Shown: positions 18,659 to 28,708, counted from the first letter of the stretch. The stretch is 64,000 bases of DNA from Methylobacterium terrae (GCF_003173755.1 NZ_CP029553.1:3992001-4056000), one strand, 5' to 3'. Made by a program: numbers and translations. The notes: generated from the sequence alone by a model not told the origin.

Positions 18659-19837
18659 TCAGCGAAGCCAGCCCTTCAGCCGCCGCACCGCCTCCTGCGC
18701 CTCGGCCTCGCCGCCCGCGAAGGAGAGGCGCAGGTGGTGCGCGCCGGCCTCCGGGTCGAAGTCGAGGCCCGGGGTCGCCGCGACGCCGGCCTCGTCGAGC
18801 ATCCGGCGGCAGAAGCCGATCGAGTCGTTGGTGAGCCGGGCGACGTCGGCGTAGAGGTAGAAGGCGCCGTCGGCCGGATGCACGTCGCCGAGGCCGATCG
18901 CCGGCAGCTCGTCGAGGAGCAGCGACCGCGCCCGGGCGTAGTCGGCCTTCACCAGTTCCAGCTCCTCGGTCGCCTCGAAGGCGGCGAGGGCGGCCACCTG
19001 CGACAGGTAGGGCGCCGAGATGTAGAGGTTCTGCGCCAGCCGCTCGATCGGCCGCACCAGGGATTCCGGCACCACCATCCAGCCGATGCGCCAGCCGGTC
19101 ATGCAGTAGTACTTCGAGAACGAGTTGATCACGACCGCGTCCGGATCGACCGCGAGCGCGGTGGCGGCCGGCACGCCGTAGGTCAGGCCGTGATAGATCT
19201 CGTCCGAGATGAAGCGTAAGCGCAGCTCGCGGCAGGCCCGGGCCAGGGAGCCGAGGCCCGCCTCGTCGATCATCGTGCCGGAGGGATTGGCCGGGCTCAT
19301 CACCAGGAGACCGGCGAGCGGCGCGCTCGCATGGGCGGCCCGAAGGCTCGCGGCGGTCGGCACGAAGCCGTCCTCGGCCCGCAAGGTGAGGCCGACGGGC
19401 TCGAGGTCGACGGCCTGGAGCACCGAGCGGTAGGCCGGGTAGCCGGGCGCCGCGATGGCGACCCGGCCGCCGGCATCGAACAGGCTCAGGAAGGCGAGGA
19501 CGAAGCCCGCCGACGAGCCGGTGGTGACGACGACCCGCTCGGGCGCGACCGAGACCCCGTAGGCCTCGGCGTAGTGGCGGGCGATGCGCTCGCGCAAGGG
19601 GGCGATGCCGAGCGCCTCGGTGTAGGGGATGCGGCCGGAACTCAGCGCGGCTTGCGCCGCCGCGATGGCGCTCCTCGGCGCCGGGGCCGAGGGCTGGCCC
19701 ACCTCCATGTGGATCACGCTGCCGCCCTCGCGCTCGCGCCGCGCCGCGGCGGCGAGCACGTCCATCGCCAGGAAGGGCGCGACGCGGGCGGCGCGGCGGG
19801 AGACCGGGCAGGAGGCCGGGTAGGCGGGATCGGACAT
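18659..19837 (-). CDS. Pyridoxal phosphate-dependent aminotransferase, class I/II
   Basis: A 392-residue fold-type I aminotransferase from ATG 19837 (MSDPAYPASCPVSRRAARV). It has VVTTGSSAGFVLAFLSL, the NPSGTMID substrate-binding motif, RFISDEIYHGLTYG with the PLP-contacting Asp and Tyr, and NSFSKYYCMTGWRIG with the Schiff-base Lys242. This layout is close to the aspartate/alanine aminotransferase branch. The amino acid substrate cannot be told. It is transcribed with the broken methyltransferase (16 bases between the genes) and is divergent from the DsbA-like gene. Confidence 0.93.
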   Translation of the reverse strand: MSDPAYPASCPVSRRAARVAPFLAMDVLAAAARREREGGSVIHMEVGQPSAPAPRSAIAAAQAALSSGRIPYTEALGIAPLRERIARHYAEAYGVSVAPERVVVTTGSSAGFVLAFLSLFDAGGRVAIAAPGYPAYRSVLQAVDLEPVGLTLRAEDGFVPTAASLRAAHASAPLAGLLVMSPANPSGTMIDEAGLGSLARACRELRLRFISDEIYHGLTYGVPAATALAVDPDAVVINSFSKYYCMTGWRIGWMVVPESLVRPIERLAQNLYISAPYLSQVAALAAFEATEELELVKADYARARSLLLDELPAIGLGDVHPADGAFYLYADVARLTNDSIGFCRRMLDEAGVAATPGLDFDPEAGAHHLRLSFAGGEAEAQEAVRRLKGWLR

Positions 19838-19925
19838 GGCGGGCCTTGACGAATCGGCGCGGGTGCGTCCCCGCACATAGCGGGATTTGCCGGAGATTGC
19901 GCCCCGCGGCCGGCGCAGGCGTGAT

Positions 19926-19956
19926 TTGACAAGGCCGCCGCGAAACCGCCTAACCG
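19926..19956 (+). promoter_or_regulatory. Predicted promoter of the DsbA-like gene
   Basis: TTGACA at 19926-19931 is a perfect -35 hexamer. Two weak -10 options follow: CCTAAC at 19949 with a 17-base spacer, or TAACCG at 19951 with a 19-base spacer. The leader to ATG 20009 would be about 45 bases. Confidence 0.4.
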
Positions 19957-20008
19957 GCGGCTCAAGGAGCGCGCCAGGATTGCGCGCCACCGACGGTGGA
20001 CGACCCCG

Positions 20009-20824
20009 ATGAGGACGACGATGCTGCCCCTGCCCCGCCTTCTGCCCGCCCTCGCCCTCGCGGGCCTCGTCGCCGCGGCCGCCCCGACCCAGGCCCAATC
20101 GCCGACCACCACCCCGTCGGCGCCGGCCGCCGCCCCGATGAGCGACGCCCAGCGCCAGGCGATCGAGACCGTGGTGCGCGACTACCTGATGAAGAACCCG
20201 GAGGTGCTGCAGGAGGCGATGGCGGAGCTTGAGAAGCGCCAGCAGGAGGCCCAGAAGGTCGCCCAGGCCAGCGCCCTCAAGGAGACCCGCGACACCCTGC
20301 ACAACTCGCCGCACGGCTTCGTCGCCGGCAACCCGAACGGCGACGTCACGGTGGTCGAGTTCTTCGATTACAATTGCGGCTACTGCAAGCGGGCGCTCAC
20401 CGACCTGCAGACCCTGATCAAGGGCGACCCGAAGCTGAAGGTGGTCTTACGCGACTTCCCCGTGCTCGGGCCCGATTCGCTCGAGGCCAGCAAGGTGGCG
20501 CTCGCGGCCAAGCAGCAGCTCAAGGGCGACAAGCTGTTCGACTACCACACCCGCCTGCTCGAGAGCCGGGGCCGGGTGAACGGCGAGCGGGCGATCGCGG
20601 TGGCGAAGGAAATGGGCCTCGACATCGCCAAGCTCCAGAAGGACATGCAGGCCCCCGACATCCAGGCCGCCCTGCAGGAGAACGTGGGCCTCGGCGACAA
20701 GCTCGGCCTGTCGGGCACCCCGGCCTTCATCATCGGCGACGAGATCATCCCGGGCGCCGTCGGCGTCGAGCCGATCCGCAAGACGGTGGCGGGCGTGCGC
20801 CAGTGCGGCCACGCCACCTGCTGA
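20009..20824 (+). CDS. Periplasmic DsbA family thiol-disulfide protein
   Basis: A 271-residue exported protein: a signal peptide (residues 1-29, ending PTQAQ), a helical N-terminal extension (VVRDYLMKNPEVLQEAMAEL) and a thioredoxin-fold DsbA domain with redox motif Cys123-Gly-Tyr-Cys126 (NCGYCKR). The cis-proline loop is in LSGTPAFIIGDEIIPGAV. This layout matches ScsC/BdbD-like proteins, in which the N-terminal helix mediates oligomerisation and the protein works as an isomerase or copper-tolerance factor. It probably acts on periplasmic or membrane cysteines. No DsbB or ScsB partner is adjacent. The final Cys-rich tail (QCGHATC) is slightly unusual. Confidence 0.92.
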   Translation: MRTTMLPLPRLLPALALAGLVAAAAPTQAQSPTTTPSAPAAAPMSDAQRQAIETVVRDYLMKNPEVLQEAMAELEKRQQEAQKVAQASALKETRDTLHNSPHGFVAGNPNGDVTVVEFFDYNCGYCKRALTDLQTLIKGDPKLKVVLRDFPVLGPDSLEASKVALAAKQQLKGDKLFDYHTRLLESRGRVNGERAIAVAKEMGLDIAKLQKDMQAPDIQAALQENVGLGDKLGLSGTPAFIIGDEIIPGAVGVEPIRKTVAGVRQCGHATC

Positions 20825-20989
20825 GCGCATAGGCCCCTGCCCGCCTGAGCCGGCGCCCCTATCGCGCGCCGGCCGCATGGTCTAAGAGGCCCGCCGATCG
20901 TCCGCCGGACATCGAGACGCCCCCGCGTCGTCCGTGCGTCGCCCGGCGGGCCAAACCCCGCCCCTCCATCACGATTGCCGAAGACCGCC

Positions 20990-21481
20990 GTGCCCTCCAA
21001 CAACAAGCATGATCCCTTCGACCCCGAGCTCGTCCGCGAGCTCGCCACGCTGATCGCCGAGACCGATCTCAGCGAGATCGAGGTCGAGAAGGGCGACCTG
21101 CGCATCCGCGTCGCCCGCGAGCGCATCGTGCAGCAGGTCCAGGTGCCGGTCGCCACCGCCGTCGCCCCGGCGCTGCCCGCCGCCGCGATCCCCGCCGCCG
21201 CGCCGGCCCTGTCCGCCGAGTCCGACCCGAAGGCGCTCGCCGCCCATCCGGGCGCGGTGCTCTCGCCGATGGTCGGCACCGCCTACCGCAAGCCCTCGCC
21301 GGAGGCGAAGACCTTCGTCGAGGTCGGCTCGCGGGTCGAGAGCGGCGCCCGGGTGCTGCTCGTCGAGGCGATGAAGACCTTCAACGACATCGTGGCGCCG
21401 CGCGCCGGCACCGTGACGGCGATCTTCATCGAGGACGGTCAGCCGGTCGAGTTCGGCGAGCCCCTCCTGCTGATCGAGTGA
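20990..21481 (+). CDS. accB: Acetyl-CoA carboxylase biotin carboxyl carrier protein
   Basis: A 163-residue BCCP. GTG 20990 ([18 protein letters not shown]) is preferred over TTG 20975. An N-terminal helical region is followed by an Ala/Pro-rich linker (residues 60-80) and a biotinyl domain from about residue 90 with [10 protein letters not shown], where Lys129 carries biotin. The usual AMKM is AMKT here. The protein shuttles the carboxyl group between biotin carboxylase and carboxyltransferase in fatty acid synthesis. It lies 101 bases before accC, the standard accBC operon. Confidence 0.96.
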   Translation: MPSNNKHDPFDPELVRELATLIAETDLSEIEVEKGDLRIRVARERIVQQVQVPVATAVAPALPAAAIPAAAPALSAESDPKALAAHPGAVLSPMVGTAYRKPSPEAKTFVEVGSRVESGARVLLVEAMKTFNDIVAPRAGTVTAIFIEDGQPVEFGEPLLLIE

Positions 21482-21582
21482 CCGCTCGGCGGACGATGCG
21501 TCGTCCGCTTCGTTCTTTGGTCCGCCGCAGGTTTTTTTCGCGAAACCGGCGGCCACTTTTGCGAAACCTGCTTTAGGCCCCC

Positions 21583-22938
21583 ATGTTCGACAAGATCCTG
21601 ATCGCGAACCGGGGCGAGATCGCGCTCCGGATCCTGCGGGCCGCCAAGGAGCTCGGCATCGCGACGGTGGCGGTGCATTCCACCGCCGACGCCGACGCCA
21701 TGCACGTGCGGCTCGCCGACGAGAGCGTCTGCATCGGCCCGCCGCCGGCCCGCGACAGCTACCTCAACATCCCGTCGATCATCGCCGCCTGCGAGATCAC
21801 CGGCGCCGACGCCGTCCATCCGGGCTACGGCTTCCTGTCCGAGAATGCGCGCTTTGCCGAGGTGCTCAACCACCACGGCATCGGCTTCATCGGCCCGAAG
21901 GCCGAGCACATCCGGGTGATGGGCGACAAGATCGAGGCGAAGCGCACCGCCAAGCGCCTCGGCATCCCCTGCGTGCCGGGCTCCGAGGGCGGCGTCACCG
22001 ACACCGACGAGGCCAAGCGCATCGCCGCCGACATCGGCTACCCGGTGCTGATCAAGGCGGCGTCGGGCGGCGGCGGCCGCGGCATGAAGGTCGCCCGCAG
22101 CGAGGCCGACCTCGAGAACGCGCTGATGACCGCCCGCACCGAGGCGAAGGCCGCCTTCGGCGACGACGCGGTCTATCTCGAAAAATATCTCGAGAAGCCG
22201 CGCCACATCGAGGTGCAGGTGCTCGGCGACGGCCGCGGCAACGCCATCCACCTCGCCGAGCGCGACTGCTCGCTGCAGCGCCGCCACCAGAAGGTGTGGG
22301 AGGAGGGCCCCTCCCCGGCGCTCAACGCCGAGATGCGCGAGCAGATCGGCGGCACGGTCGCCCGGGCGATGCAGGAGCTGGGCTATCTCGGCGCCGGCAC
22401 GATCGAGTTCCTCTACGAGGACGGGCAGTTCTACTTCATCGAGATGAACACCCGGATTCAGGTGGAGCATCCCGTCACCGAGATGATCACCGGGATCGAC
22501 CTCGTCAACGAGCAGATCCGGGTGGCGGCGGGCGCGCCCCTGTCGGTGCGCCAGGAGGACGTGCGGGTCGAGGGCCACGCCATCGAGTGCCGGATCAACG
22601 CCGAGCACCCGGCCACCTTCCGGCCCTCGCCGGGCACCATCACCTACTTCCACCCGCCGGGGGGCTTGGGCGTGCGAGTCGATTCGGCCGCCTTCCAGGG
22701 CTATCGCATCCCGCCGCACTACGATTCGCTGATGGGCAAGCTCATCGTCCACGGCCGCACCCGCAACGAGTGCCTGATGCGGCTGCGCCGGGCCCTCGAC
22801 GAGTTCGTGGTAGCCGGCGTCGACACGACGCTGCCGCTGTTCCGCACCCTGGTGCGCAACGCCGACATCCAGAACGGCCTCTACGACATCCACTGGCTCG
22901 AGGAATTCCTCAGGACCGGCGGGCTCGAGATCGCCTAA
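21583..22938 (+). CDS. accC: Acetyl-CoA carboxylase biotin carboxylase subunit
   Basis: A 451-residue enzyme with the biotin carboxylase N-domain ([22 protein letters not shown]), an ATP-grasp domain including [14 protein letters not shown] and [18 protein letters not shown], the catalytic [18 protein letters not shown] and a C-terminal domain. Length is the AccC norm. It carboxylates biotin on AccB using bicarbonate and ATP, the first half-reaction of malonyl-CoA formation. A strong stem-loop lies 27 bases after its stop, ending the accBC transcript. Confidence 0.98.
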   Translation: MFDKILIANRGEIALRILRAAKELGIATVAVHSTADADAMHVRLADESVCIGPPPARDSYLNIPSIIAACEITGADAVHPGYGFLSENARFAEVLNHHGIGFIGPKAEHIRVMGDKIEAKRTAKRLGIPCVPGSEGGVTDTDEAKRIAADIGYPVLIKAASGGGGRGMKVARSEADLENALMTARTEAKAAFGDDAVYLEKYLEKPRHIEVQVLGDGRGNAIHLAERDCSLQRRHQKVWEEGPSPALNAEMREQIGGTVARAMQELGYLGAGTIEFLYEDGQFYFIEMNTRIQVEHPVTEMITGIDLVNEQIRVAAGAPLSVRQEDVRVEGHAIECRINAEHPATFRPSPGTITYFHPPGGLGVRVDSAAFQGYRIPPHYDSLMGKLIVHGRTRNECLMRLRRALDEFVVAGVDTTLPLFRTLVRNADIQNGLYDIHWLEEFLRTGGLEIA

Positions 22939-22964
22939 CGGAAGGTCGACGAGGCTTCGCTTGC

Positions 22965-22992
22965 CGAAGGGGCGCCGCGAGGCGCCCCTTCG
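22965..22992 (+). terminator. Terminator after accC
   Basis: A perfect 12-base-pair stem (CGAAGGGGCGCC, 22965-22976, with 22981-22992) with a GCGA tetraloop, followed by CAGTTTC. The short T run and position fit intrinsic termination. Confidence 0.65.
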
Positions 22993-23181
22993 CAGTTTCG
23001 GGTGCGGCATCGCAGCAATCGATGGCGCGCAAGATTTTTGCGGGCACCGTGGAACGGCGGACCGCCTCGCAAGTTCTCTGGACAACAACGGCGAGCACAG
23101 ACCGGATCGTCCCTGCGTCAGGCAGTGAACAGGTCCAGTCGAAGCCGCCACCGAACAATCCAGATCCGAGAGAGACCGACG

Positions 23182-23469
23182 ATGCGCGTGATCAAGCTCG
23201 CCGCCATGGCCGCCCTGCTGGCCACCCCTGCCCTCGCCCAGGCTCCTGCCTACCAGGCCCCGCTGCTGCCGAGCCCGGCCGCCCCGGTCGTCGATCCGCT
23301 CACCACCGGCAGCGTCGCGAATCCGTACCGCCCGGCCCGCGTCGGCGGCGTCGGCCAGAACACCTTCGCGACCGATGTCGACTCGTCCACGGGCGGCAAC
23401 GCCGCGATGCCGGAGCGCCTGAACCCGAACCTCGGCAATACCTCGGGCGGCCCGCTCCTGCGTCCGTAA
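23182..23469 (+). CDS. Small secreted protein, unknown function
   Basis: A 95-residue protein from ATG 23182 with a clear signal peptide (MRVIKLAAMAALLATPALAQ). The mature part of about 75 residues is rich in Pro, Ala, Asn and Gly, with PLTTGSVANPYRP, a segment often seen in small exported proteins of Methylobacterium-like bacteria, and ends SGGPLLRP. It has no Cys or predicted structure and is probably periplasmic. It is followed by a strong terminator and looks monocistronic. Confidence 0.7.
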   Translation: MRVIKLAAMAALLATPALAQAPAYQAPLLPSPAAPVVDPLTTGSVANPYRPARVGGVGQNTFATDVDSSTGGNAAMPERLNPNLGNTSGGPLLRP

Positions 23470-23508
23470 CGAACGGCCGGGGCGGCGCGCCCCGCTCAGC
23501 CGATCGCG

Positions 23509-23540
23509 AGGCCCGCGGCCCACAGCCGCGGGCCTTGTTG
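23509..23540 (+). terminator. Terminator after the small secreted protein gene
   Basis: A 10-base-pair stem (GGCCCGCGGC, 23510-23519, with 23525-23534), loop CCACA, then TTGTTG. It lies about 40 bases after the stop codon at 23469. Confidence 0.65.
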
Positions 23541-23628
23541 CGTCGGGCGGTTCCCCGTGCCCTATCTTTGCCAAGGCTCACGCCCGGGTGAAGAATGCCC
23601 CACCCGCCCGCGCCCGGAACCCCTGTCG

Positions 23629-24291
23629 ATGCACGGCAGCCTGAACGTCGAGATCACCGCCGAGATCCTGCTCAAGGCCTACGCGGCCGGCATCTTCCCG
23701 ATGGCGGAGGATGCCGACGACCCGACCCTGTACTGGGTCGAACCGAAGGAGCGGGGCATCCTGCCCCTGGAGCGCTTCCATCTCGGCCAGCGCCTCGCCC
23801 GCACGGTGCGCAACGGCGGCTTCGAGGTGGTGACCGACCGCGACTTCGACGCGGTGATCGAGGGCTGCGCCGCGCCGCGGCGCGACAGCGCGCGAACCTG
23901 GATCAACGCGCGCATCCGCGCCCTCTACGGCGAATTGTTCGATCTCGGCCACTGCCACACCGTCGAGGTCTATGCCGGCGAGCCCAGAATCCTGGTCGGC
24001 GGCCTCTACGGCGTGTCGCTCGGGGCTGCGTTCTTCGGCGAGAGCATGTTCCACACCGCCCGCGACGCCTCGAAGGTGGCGCTCGTCCACCTCGCCGCCC
24101 GGCTCAAGCGCGGCGGCTACACCCTGCTCGACGCCCAGTTCGTCACCAGCCACCTCGCGCAGTTCGGCGCCGAGGAGGTGCCGCGCCAGATCTACAAGGG
24201 GATGCTGCGCGAGGCGATCGACCGGCCGGCGCAGTGGGACGACGCGCCCCTCACCGGCGCGGAGGCGGTGGCAACCCTCGGCGGGGTGTGA
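23629..24291 (+). CDS. aat: Leucyl/phenylalanyl-tRNA--protein transferase
   Basis: A 220-residue protein with the Aat pattern: [13 protein letters not shown] near the N-terminus, [42 protein letters not shown], and [18 protein letters not shown]. It starts at ATG 23629; the frame is open upstream but not conserved in style. The enzyme moves Leu or Phe from aminoacyl-tRNA to the N-terminal Arg or Lys of proteins, marking them for ClpS-ClpAP degradation. It often lies near accBC in alphaproteobacteria, as here. Confidence 0.96.
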   Translation: MHGSLNVEITAEILLKAYAAGIFPMAEDADDPTLYWVEPKERGILPLERFHLGQRLARTVRNGGFEVVTDRDFDAVIEGCAAPRRDSARTWINARIRALYGELFDLGHCHTVEVYAGEPRILVGGLYGVSLGAAFFGESMFHTARDASKVALVHLAARLKRGGYTLLDAQFVTSHLAQFGAEEVPRQIYKGMLREAIDRPAQWDDAPLTGAEAVATLGGV

Positions 24292-24586
24292 GCCGGACAG
24301 TCGATTCCGCATCCCGGACCCGGCCGCCTTGTCTCTCGAAGTCGAAAGCCCGGGACAACAAAGCAATATCAATTGCCAAATATTCCCGGAACAAGTCTCT
24401 CAGGAAACTCTCAGTGTTGCCGCGGCGTCACTGCGGACGACGTTCAAGCCCGGAATGTGCCCCAAGACTGCCGAACTGTGCAATGCCCCGTCGGGCGGGA
24501 TTGCGGCAATATGGTGAAGCTCGCTAATCCTCTTGGCCTGCGAGGCGCCGAACGGCGCCGCGAACGAAGCGCCGGGTGGGGGGATC

Positions 24587-27061
24587 ATGTCGGGCATGGT
24601 GGCGTCGCGCTGGGCACTTCTGGTCACGACCGCGCTCGTCTCGGCGGCGCTCGCCGCGCCGGCGCGGGCGCAAGGCACCATCGCGCTCGAGACGATCGAC
24701 GTCGTGCCGGTGACGCCGGTGGCGGGTGCGGGCGGCACCGGGCGCTCGGCCACGGGCGAGCGGATCGAGGGCGGCGGCGCCCTGTCGCTCGCCAAGGTGC
24801 CGTTCACCGTCGAGACCGTGACGGCGAAGAAGTTCGAGCAGGACCGGGCCACCCTCGACCCGACCTTCACGCTCGCCCGCACCACCCCGGGCGTGAACCT
24901 GTCCGACGGCCAGGGCAACAGCTTCCGCCAGACCCTGACCTATCGCGGCTTCGACGCCTCGCCGCTGCTCGGCGCGCCGCAGGGCCTCGCGGTCTACCAG
25001 AACGGCACCCGCATCAACGAGGCCTTCGGCGACGTGGTGAACTGGGACCTGATCCCGCAGGTCGCGATCAACCGCATCGACATCGTCACCGGCAACCCGA
25101 TCTTCGGCCTCAACGCGCTCGGCGGCGCGGTCAACATCGAGATGAAGAACGGCTTCACCTGGCAGGGCAAGGAAGTCTCGGTGATGGGCGGCTCGGACGG
25201 CCGCATCCTCGGCACGCTGCAATACGGCGAGGTGATCGGCCCCTGGAGCTTCTACTTCGCCGGCGAGGGCCTGCGCGACGCCGGCTGGCGCTACCAGTCG
25301 CCGTCCGAGATCGGCCGCGTCTACGCCGATATCGGCCACCGCACCCTCGATTCCGAGTTCCACGTCATCGCGTCCGGCGCCAAGACCTATTTCGGCGCCG
25401 CCGCCGCCTCGCCGGTCGACTTCACCCGCAACAACGAGCGGGCGATCTTCACCTACCCGCAATCGATCGACACGGCGGTCGGCCAGATCCAGGTCACCGG
25501 CAAGGTCAACATCTCGCCGACCTGGGACCTGTCGGGCAACGCCTATGTCCGCCGCTTCAGCCAGTTCGTGATCGACGGCAACGACGGCAACTTCGAGAAT
25601 TGCTCGACGCGCTCGAACTTCCGCGGCTTCCTGTGCTTCGAGGATGACGGCTTCTCGGCCGCGCCGGGCCAGACCCAGGCGCAGTTCCGCAACCAGTTCC
25701 TGATCCTCGGCCCCCGCAACCAGCAGATCCCGTTCCGGGCCGGGGTGCCCTACGGCACGGTCGACACCGTGCGAACCGAGGCGACGGGCTACGGCGGCAC
25801 CCTCCAGGCCACCAACCGCGACCGGGTGTTCGACCGCCCCAACACCTTCATCGTCGGCGGCAGCATCGACGTCGCGAGCTATAGCTTCAAGTCGGCGAGC
25901 ACGCTGGGCGTCATCAACCCGGACCTGAGCGTCACGACGGACCCGAACAACCCCACTTACGGCAACATCCCGGGCCTCGGCGTCGGGCCGATCCGCACCG
26001 CCGGCGCGCTCGGCATCGCGCCGAGCTCGGTCAGCGGCTCGAACCTCTACATGGGCTTCTACGCCCTCGACACGTTCGACGTGACCGACCGGCTCTCGCT
26101 CACCGCCGGCGCGCGGCTGAACTTCGCCCGGATCGCCACCCAGGACCTCACCGGCTTCTCGCCCGACGTCACCGGCACGCACTATTTCAGCCGCATCAAC
26201 CCGGTCGCCGGCCTGACCTACCGGTTCTACGACTGGCTGACCCTCTACGGCGGCTACTCCGAGTCGAACCGCGCGCCGACGCCGCTCGAGCTTGCCTGCG
26301 CCAACCCGAACCGGCCCTGCCTGCTGCCGAACTCGCTCGTCGCCGACCCGCCGCTCCGCCAAGTCGAGGCCCGCACCTACGAGGTCGGCATCCGCGGCTC
26401 GGTGCCGAACTTCTACGAGGGCGGCCTGCTCACCTACAAGCTCGGCGCCTTCCGCACCGACCTGACCAACGACATCCTGCAGGTGGCGGTGCCGGGCAAC
26501 GCGGCGCGCGGCTACTTCGTGAACGTGCCGGCGACGCAGCGCCAGGGCATCGAGGTCGCGGCCGAGTACACGACCGGGCGCCTGAGCCTCTACGCCAACT
26601 ACGCGCTGATCGACGCCACCTTCCAGTTCCGCGGCGACCTGTCCTCGCCCAACAACCCCCTGGCCGACGACGGCCTCATCACAATCCGCCCGGGCAACAA
26701 GCTGCCGCTGGTGCCCGACCACCAGATCAAGGCCGGCTTCGACTACGCGATCACCCCGTTCTGGCGCTTCGGCATGAACATGCAGGCGTTCTCGTCGTCC
26801 TACTTCCGCGGCGACGAGTCCAACATCAACCGCAAGCTGCCGGCCTACTTCACCGCGAACCTCAACACCAGCTTCCAGCTGACGCCGACCGTGCAGATCT
26901 TCGGCCTGGTGACCAACCTGTTCAACAACCGCTACGCTAACTTCGGCACCTTCCTCGAGCGTAGCGACGACTTCGCCGGCCGCTACGTGCTGAACGATCC
27001 CCGCACCACCACCCTGGTCCAGCCGCTCTCGGTCTATGGCGGCGTGCGCATGACCTGGTAG
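24587..27061 (+). CDS. TonB-dependent outer membrane receptor
   Basis: An 824-residue outer membrane protein. ATG 24587 follows a GGTGGGGGG stretch and opens a signal peptide (WALLVTTALVSAALAAPARAQ). The plug domain (FTVETVTAKKFEQ, then TTPGVNLSDGQGNSFRQTLTYRGFD and GGAVNIEMKNGF) leads into a 22-strand barrel with TonB-receptor features such as YTLYGGYSESNRAPTPLELAC and a terminal strand ending VYGGVRMTW. The ligand is unknown: siderophore, cobalamin or another metal chelate are all possible. The 295-base region upstream is less GC-rich around 24355-24400 and may hold the promoter; no clear Fur box was found. It precedes a two-component system, separated from it by a strong palindrome. Confidence 0.92.
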   Translation: MSGMVASRWALLVTTALVSAALAAPARAQGTIALETIDVVPVTPVAGAGGTGRSATGERIEGGGALSLAKVPFTVETVTAKKFEQDRATLDPTFTLARTTPGVNLSDGQGNSFRQTLTYRGFDASPLLGAPQGLAVYQNGTRINEAFGDVVNWDLIPQVAINRIDIVTGNPIFGLNALGGAVNIEMKNGFTWQGKEVSVMGGSDGRILGTLQYGEVIGPWSFYFAGEGLRDAGWRYQSPSEIGRVYADIGHRTLDSEFHVIASGAKTYFGAAAASPVDFTRNNERAIFTYPQSIDTAVGQIQVTGKVNISPTWDLSGNAYVRRFSQFVIDGNDGNFENCSTRSNFRGFLCFEDDGFSAAPGQTQAQFRNQFLILGPRNQQIPFRAGVPYGTVDTVRTEATGYGGTLQATNRDRVFDRPNTFIVGGSIDVASYSFKSASTLGVINPDLSVTTDPNNPTYGNIPGLGVGPIRTAGALGIAPSSVSGSNLYMGFYALDTFDVTDRLSLTAGARLNFARIATQDLTGFSPDVTGTHYFSRINPVAGLTYRFYDWLTLYGGYSESNRAPTPLELACANPNRPCLLPNSLVADPPLRQVEARTYEVGIRGSVPNFYEGGLLTYKLGAFRTDLTNDILQVAVPGNAARGYFVNVPATQRQGIEVAAEYTTGRLSLYANYALIDATFQFRGDLSSPNNPLADDGLITIRPGNKLPLVPDHQIKAGFDYAITPFWRFGMNMQAFSSSYFRGDESNINRKLPAYFTANLNTSFQLTPTVQIFGLVTNLFNNRYANFGTFLERSDDFAGRYVLNDPRTTTLVQPLSVYGGVRMTW

Positions 27062-27149
27062 CCTTTCGCCCGATCCGATTGACACCGGGCCCGCCGGCGG
27101 GCTCGTGTCGCGCCAGGGGCGTCCGGAAGACGCTTCAGGGACGAGGAAG

Positions 27150-27193
27150 GCGCGGGATCCCCCCTCTCCCGTGCGGGAGGGGGGATCCCGCGC
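27150..27193. repeat. Long palindrome between the TonB receptor and histidine kinase
   Basis: A near-perfect hairpin: arm 27150-27170 (GCGCGGGATCCCCCC...) pairs with 27175-27193 around GTGC, with a two-base bulge. It contains two BamHI-like GGATCC cores. It may be a terminator for the receptor gene or a REP-type repeat; the GGGATCCC core also occurs in the 8.5 kb and 13.2 kb repeats, which supports the repeat reading. Confidence 0.6.
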
Positions 27194-27256
27194 TTCTCCT
27201 TTTCTCCGCGCAGCCTGCCTATCGCGGGATTCCCCCCCGCGCTCCCCGAGAGCCCG

Positions 27257-28708
27257 TTGCGTCCGACTTCGCCGCCCCCCTCCGCCGAGCCCCTGCCCGT
27301 CGCCGCCCCGCGCCGGCTCCTGCCGTCCCTCTGGTCCGGCCGGCCGATGCGGGCCCGGCTGATGGTCGTCGTCGTCCTCATCAACCTCGTGGCGGCGGCG
27401 ATCTCGGGCGTGGTCATCATCCACAAGGCGCGCACCGCCACCGAGGTTGAGACCGCGGCCTCGATGGCGGTGGTCGAGCCGCTGGTCGCCGAGACCCTGC
27501 AGGCGCTGCAGGACGCGCCGCTCTCCGGCCTGTTCCGCACGCTCGCCCTGCGCTTCCAGGGCCTGCGCCACGTCCGGGTCACCCTGCTCGATGCCACCGG
27601 CCGGCCGGCCGAGGCCGGGCCGCGGCGGGAGAGCACGCGGCGGGCGCCCGCGTGGTTCGCCCGCCTGATCGCGCCGCCGGCGCAGCGTCACGAGGTGCCG
27701 CTGGTGCTGCGCGGCAGCCGCATCGGCACGGCGCTGGTCACCGCCGAGCCGTCCGACGAGATCGACGAGGTCTGGGGCTACGCGCTCGCCCTCTTCCTCA
27801 CCGGCTTGTCCTTGAGCCTCGCCATGCTGGCGATCCTGTACGTCGCCTTCGGCCGGGTCCTGAGCCCGCTCGCCCAGCTCGCCGCCGGCCTGACGCGCCT
27901 GGAGCAGCAGGATTACGGCGCCCGGGTCGACCGGCCCGACACCCGCGAGCTCGCCGTCATCGCCGGCCGGTTCAACCGCCTCGCCGAGGCGCTCGGCGCG
28001 GCCCGGGCGGCGAACCTGCGGCTCCACCGCCGCGTCCTGACCGCCGAGGAGGACGAGCGCCGGCGCACCGCCCTCGAGCTGCACGACGAGTTCGGCCCGT
28101 GCCTGTTCGCGCTCGAGGCCAATTCGGCCTCGATCGCCCGCATCGCCGCGACCCTGGAGGAGCCGGCCCGCGCCCGCCTGACCCAGCGCACCGACGACAT
28201 CGCGACGATCGTCAAGCGGGTCCAGACCATCAACCGGGCGCTCCTCAACCGCCTGCGCCCGGCCGGCCTCGGCCAGGTGCCCCTCGGCCGCTGCCTCGAG
28301 CTCCTGGTGCGCGAGGCCGCCCGGCATCATCCCGAGACCGTGGTCGAGGGCCGCTTCGCGAGCCTCAAGGACGGTTACGGCGATCTCGTCGACCTCACCG
28401 TCTATCGCTGCGTGCAGGAGGGCCTGACCAACGCGCTGCGCCACGCCGGCGCGTCGCGGGTGTCGGCGGAGGTCGCGGAGCGGGACGGGACCCTGCGGCT
28501 CAGCGTCGAGGACGACGGCAGCGGCCTGCGCGGGGAGCGCGGCGAAGGGTGGGGCGAGGGACGGGGCGAGGGACGGGGATTGCCCGGGATGCGCGAGCGG
28601 GTCGAGGCGCTGGGCGGCACCCTCGCCCTCGTGCCGCGCGAGCCCGGCACCTCCTTGCGCATCGTGCTTCCCGCCGGGCCCGAGACCCGAGAGGAGGAGG
28701 CGCCGTGA
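27257..28708 (+). CDS. NarL-type sensor histidine kinase
   Basis: A 483-residue kinase if TTG 27257 is the start; ATG 27347 is an alternative just before the first membrane helix. Layout: membrane helix about 36-56 (VVVVLINLVAAAISG), a periplasmic sensor of about 120 residues, a second helix about 175-199, a HAMP region, a HisKA_3 dimerisation helix with phospho-acceptor His276 (LELHDEFGPCLFAL) and an HATPase domain (CVQEGLTNALRHAG and VEDDGSGL). A Gly-rich GEGRGEGRG loop precedes the last ATPase box. Its stop overlaps the response regulator start by 4 bases. The signal is unknown; the upstream receptor gene is a possible target. Confidence 0.88.
   Translation: MRPTSPPPSAEPLPVAAPRRLLPSLWSGRPMRARLMVVVVLINLVAAAISGVVIIHKARTATEVETAASMAVVEPLVAETLQALQDAPLSGLFRTLALRFQGLRHVRVTLLDATGRPAEAGPRRESTRRAPAWFARLIAPPAQRHEVPLVLRGSRIGTALVTAEPSDEIDEVWGYALALFLTGLSLSLAMLAILYVAFGRVLSPLAQLAAGLTRLEQQDYGARVDRPDTRELAVIAGRFNRLAEALGAARAANLRLHRRVLTAEEDERRRTALELHDEFGPCLFALEANSASIARIAATLEEPARARLTQRTDDIATIVKRVQTINRALLNRLRPAGLGQVPLGRCLELLVREAARHHPETVVEGRFASLKDGYGDLVDLTVYRCVQEGLTNALRHAGASRVSAEVAERDGTLRLSVEDDGSGLRGERGEGWGEGRGEGRGLPGMRERVEALGGTLALVPREPGTSLRIVLPAGPETREEEAP

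Noticed and set aside
24300..24586. Fur box upstream of the TonB receptor
   Set aside because: The AT-richer stretch near 24355-24400 has no GATAAT-type repeats or clear dyad, so iron control cannot be claimed.
24524..28444. 1306-residue minus-strand frame over the TonB receptor and histidine kinase
   Set aside because: Very long but purely antisense of two clear genes; low-complexity Arg/Gly/Val translation.
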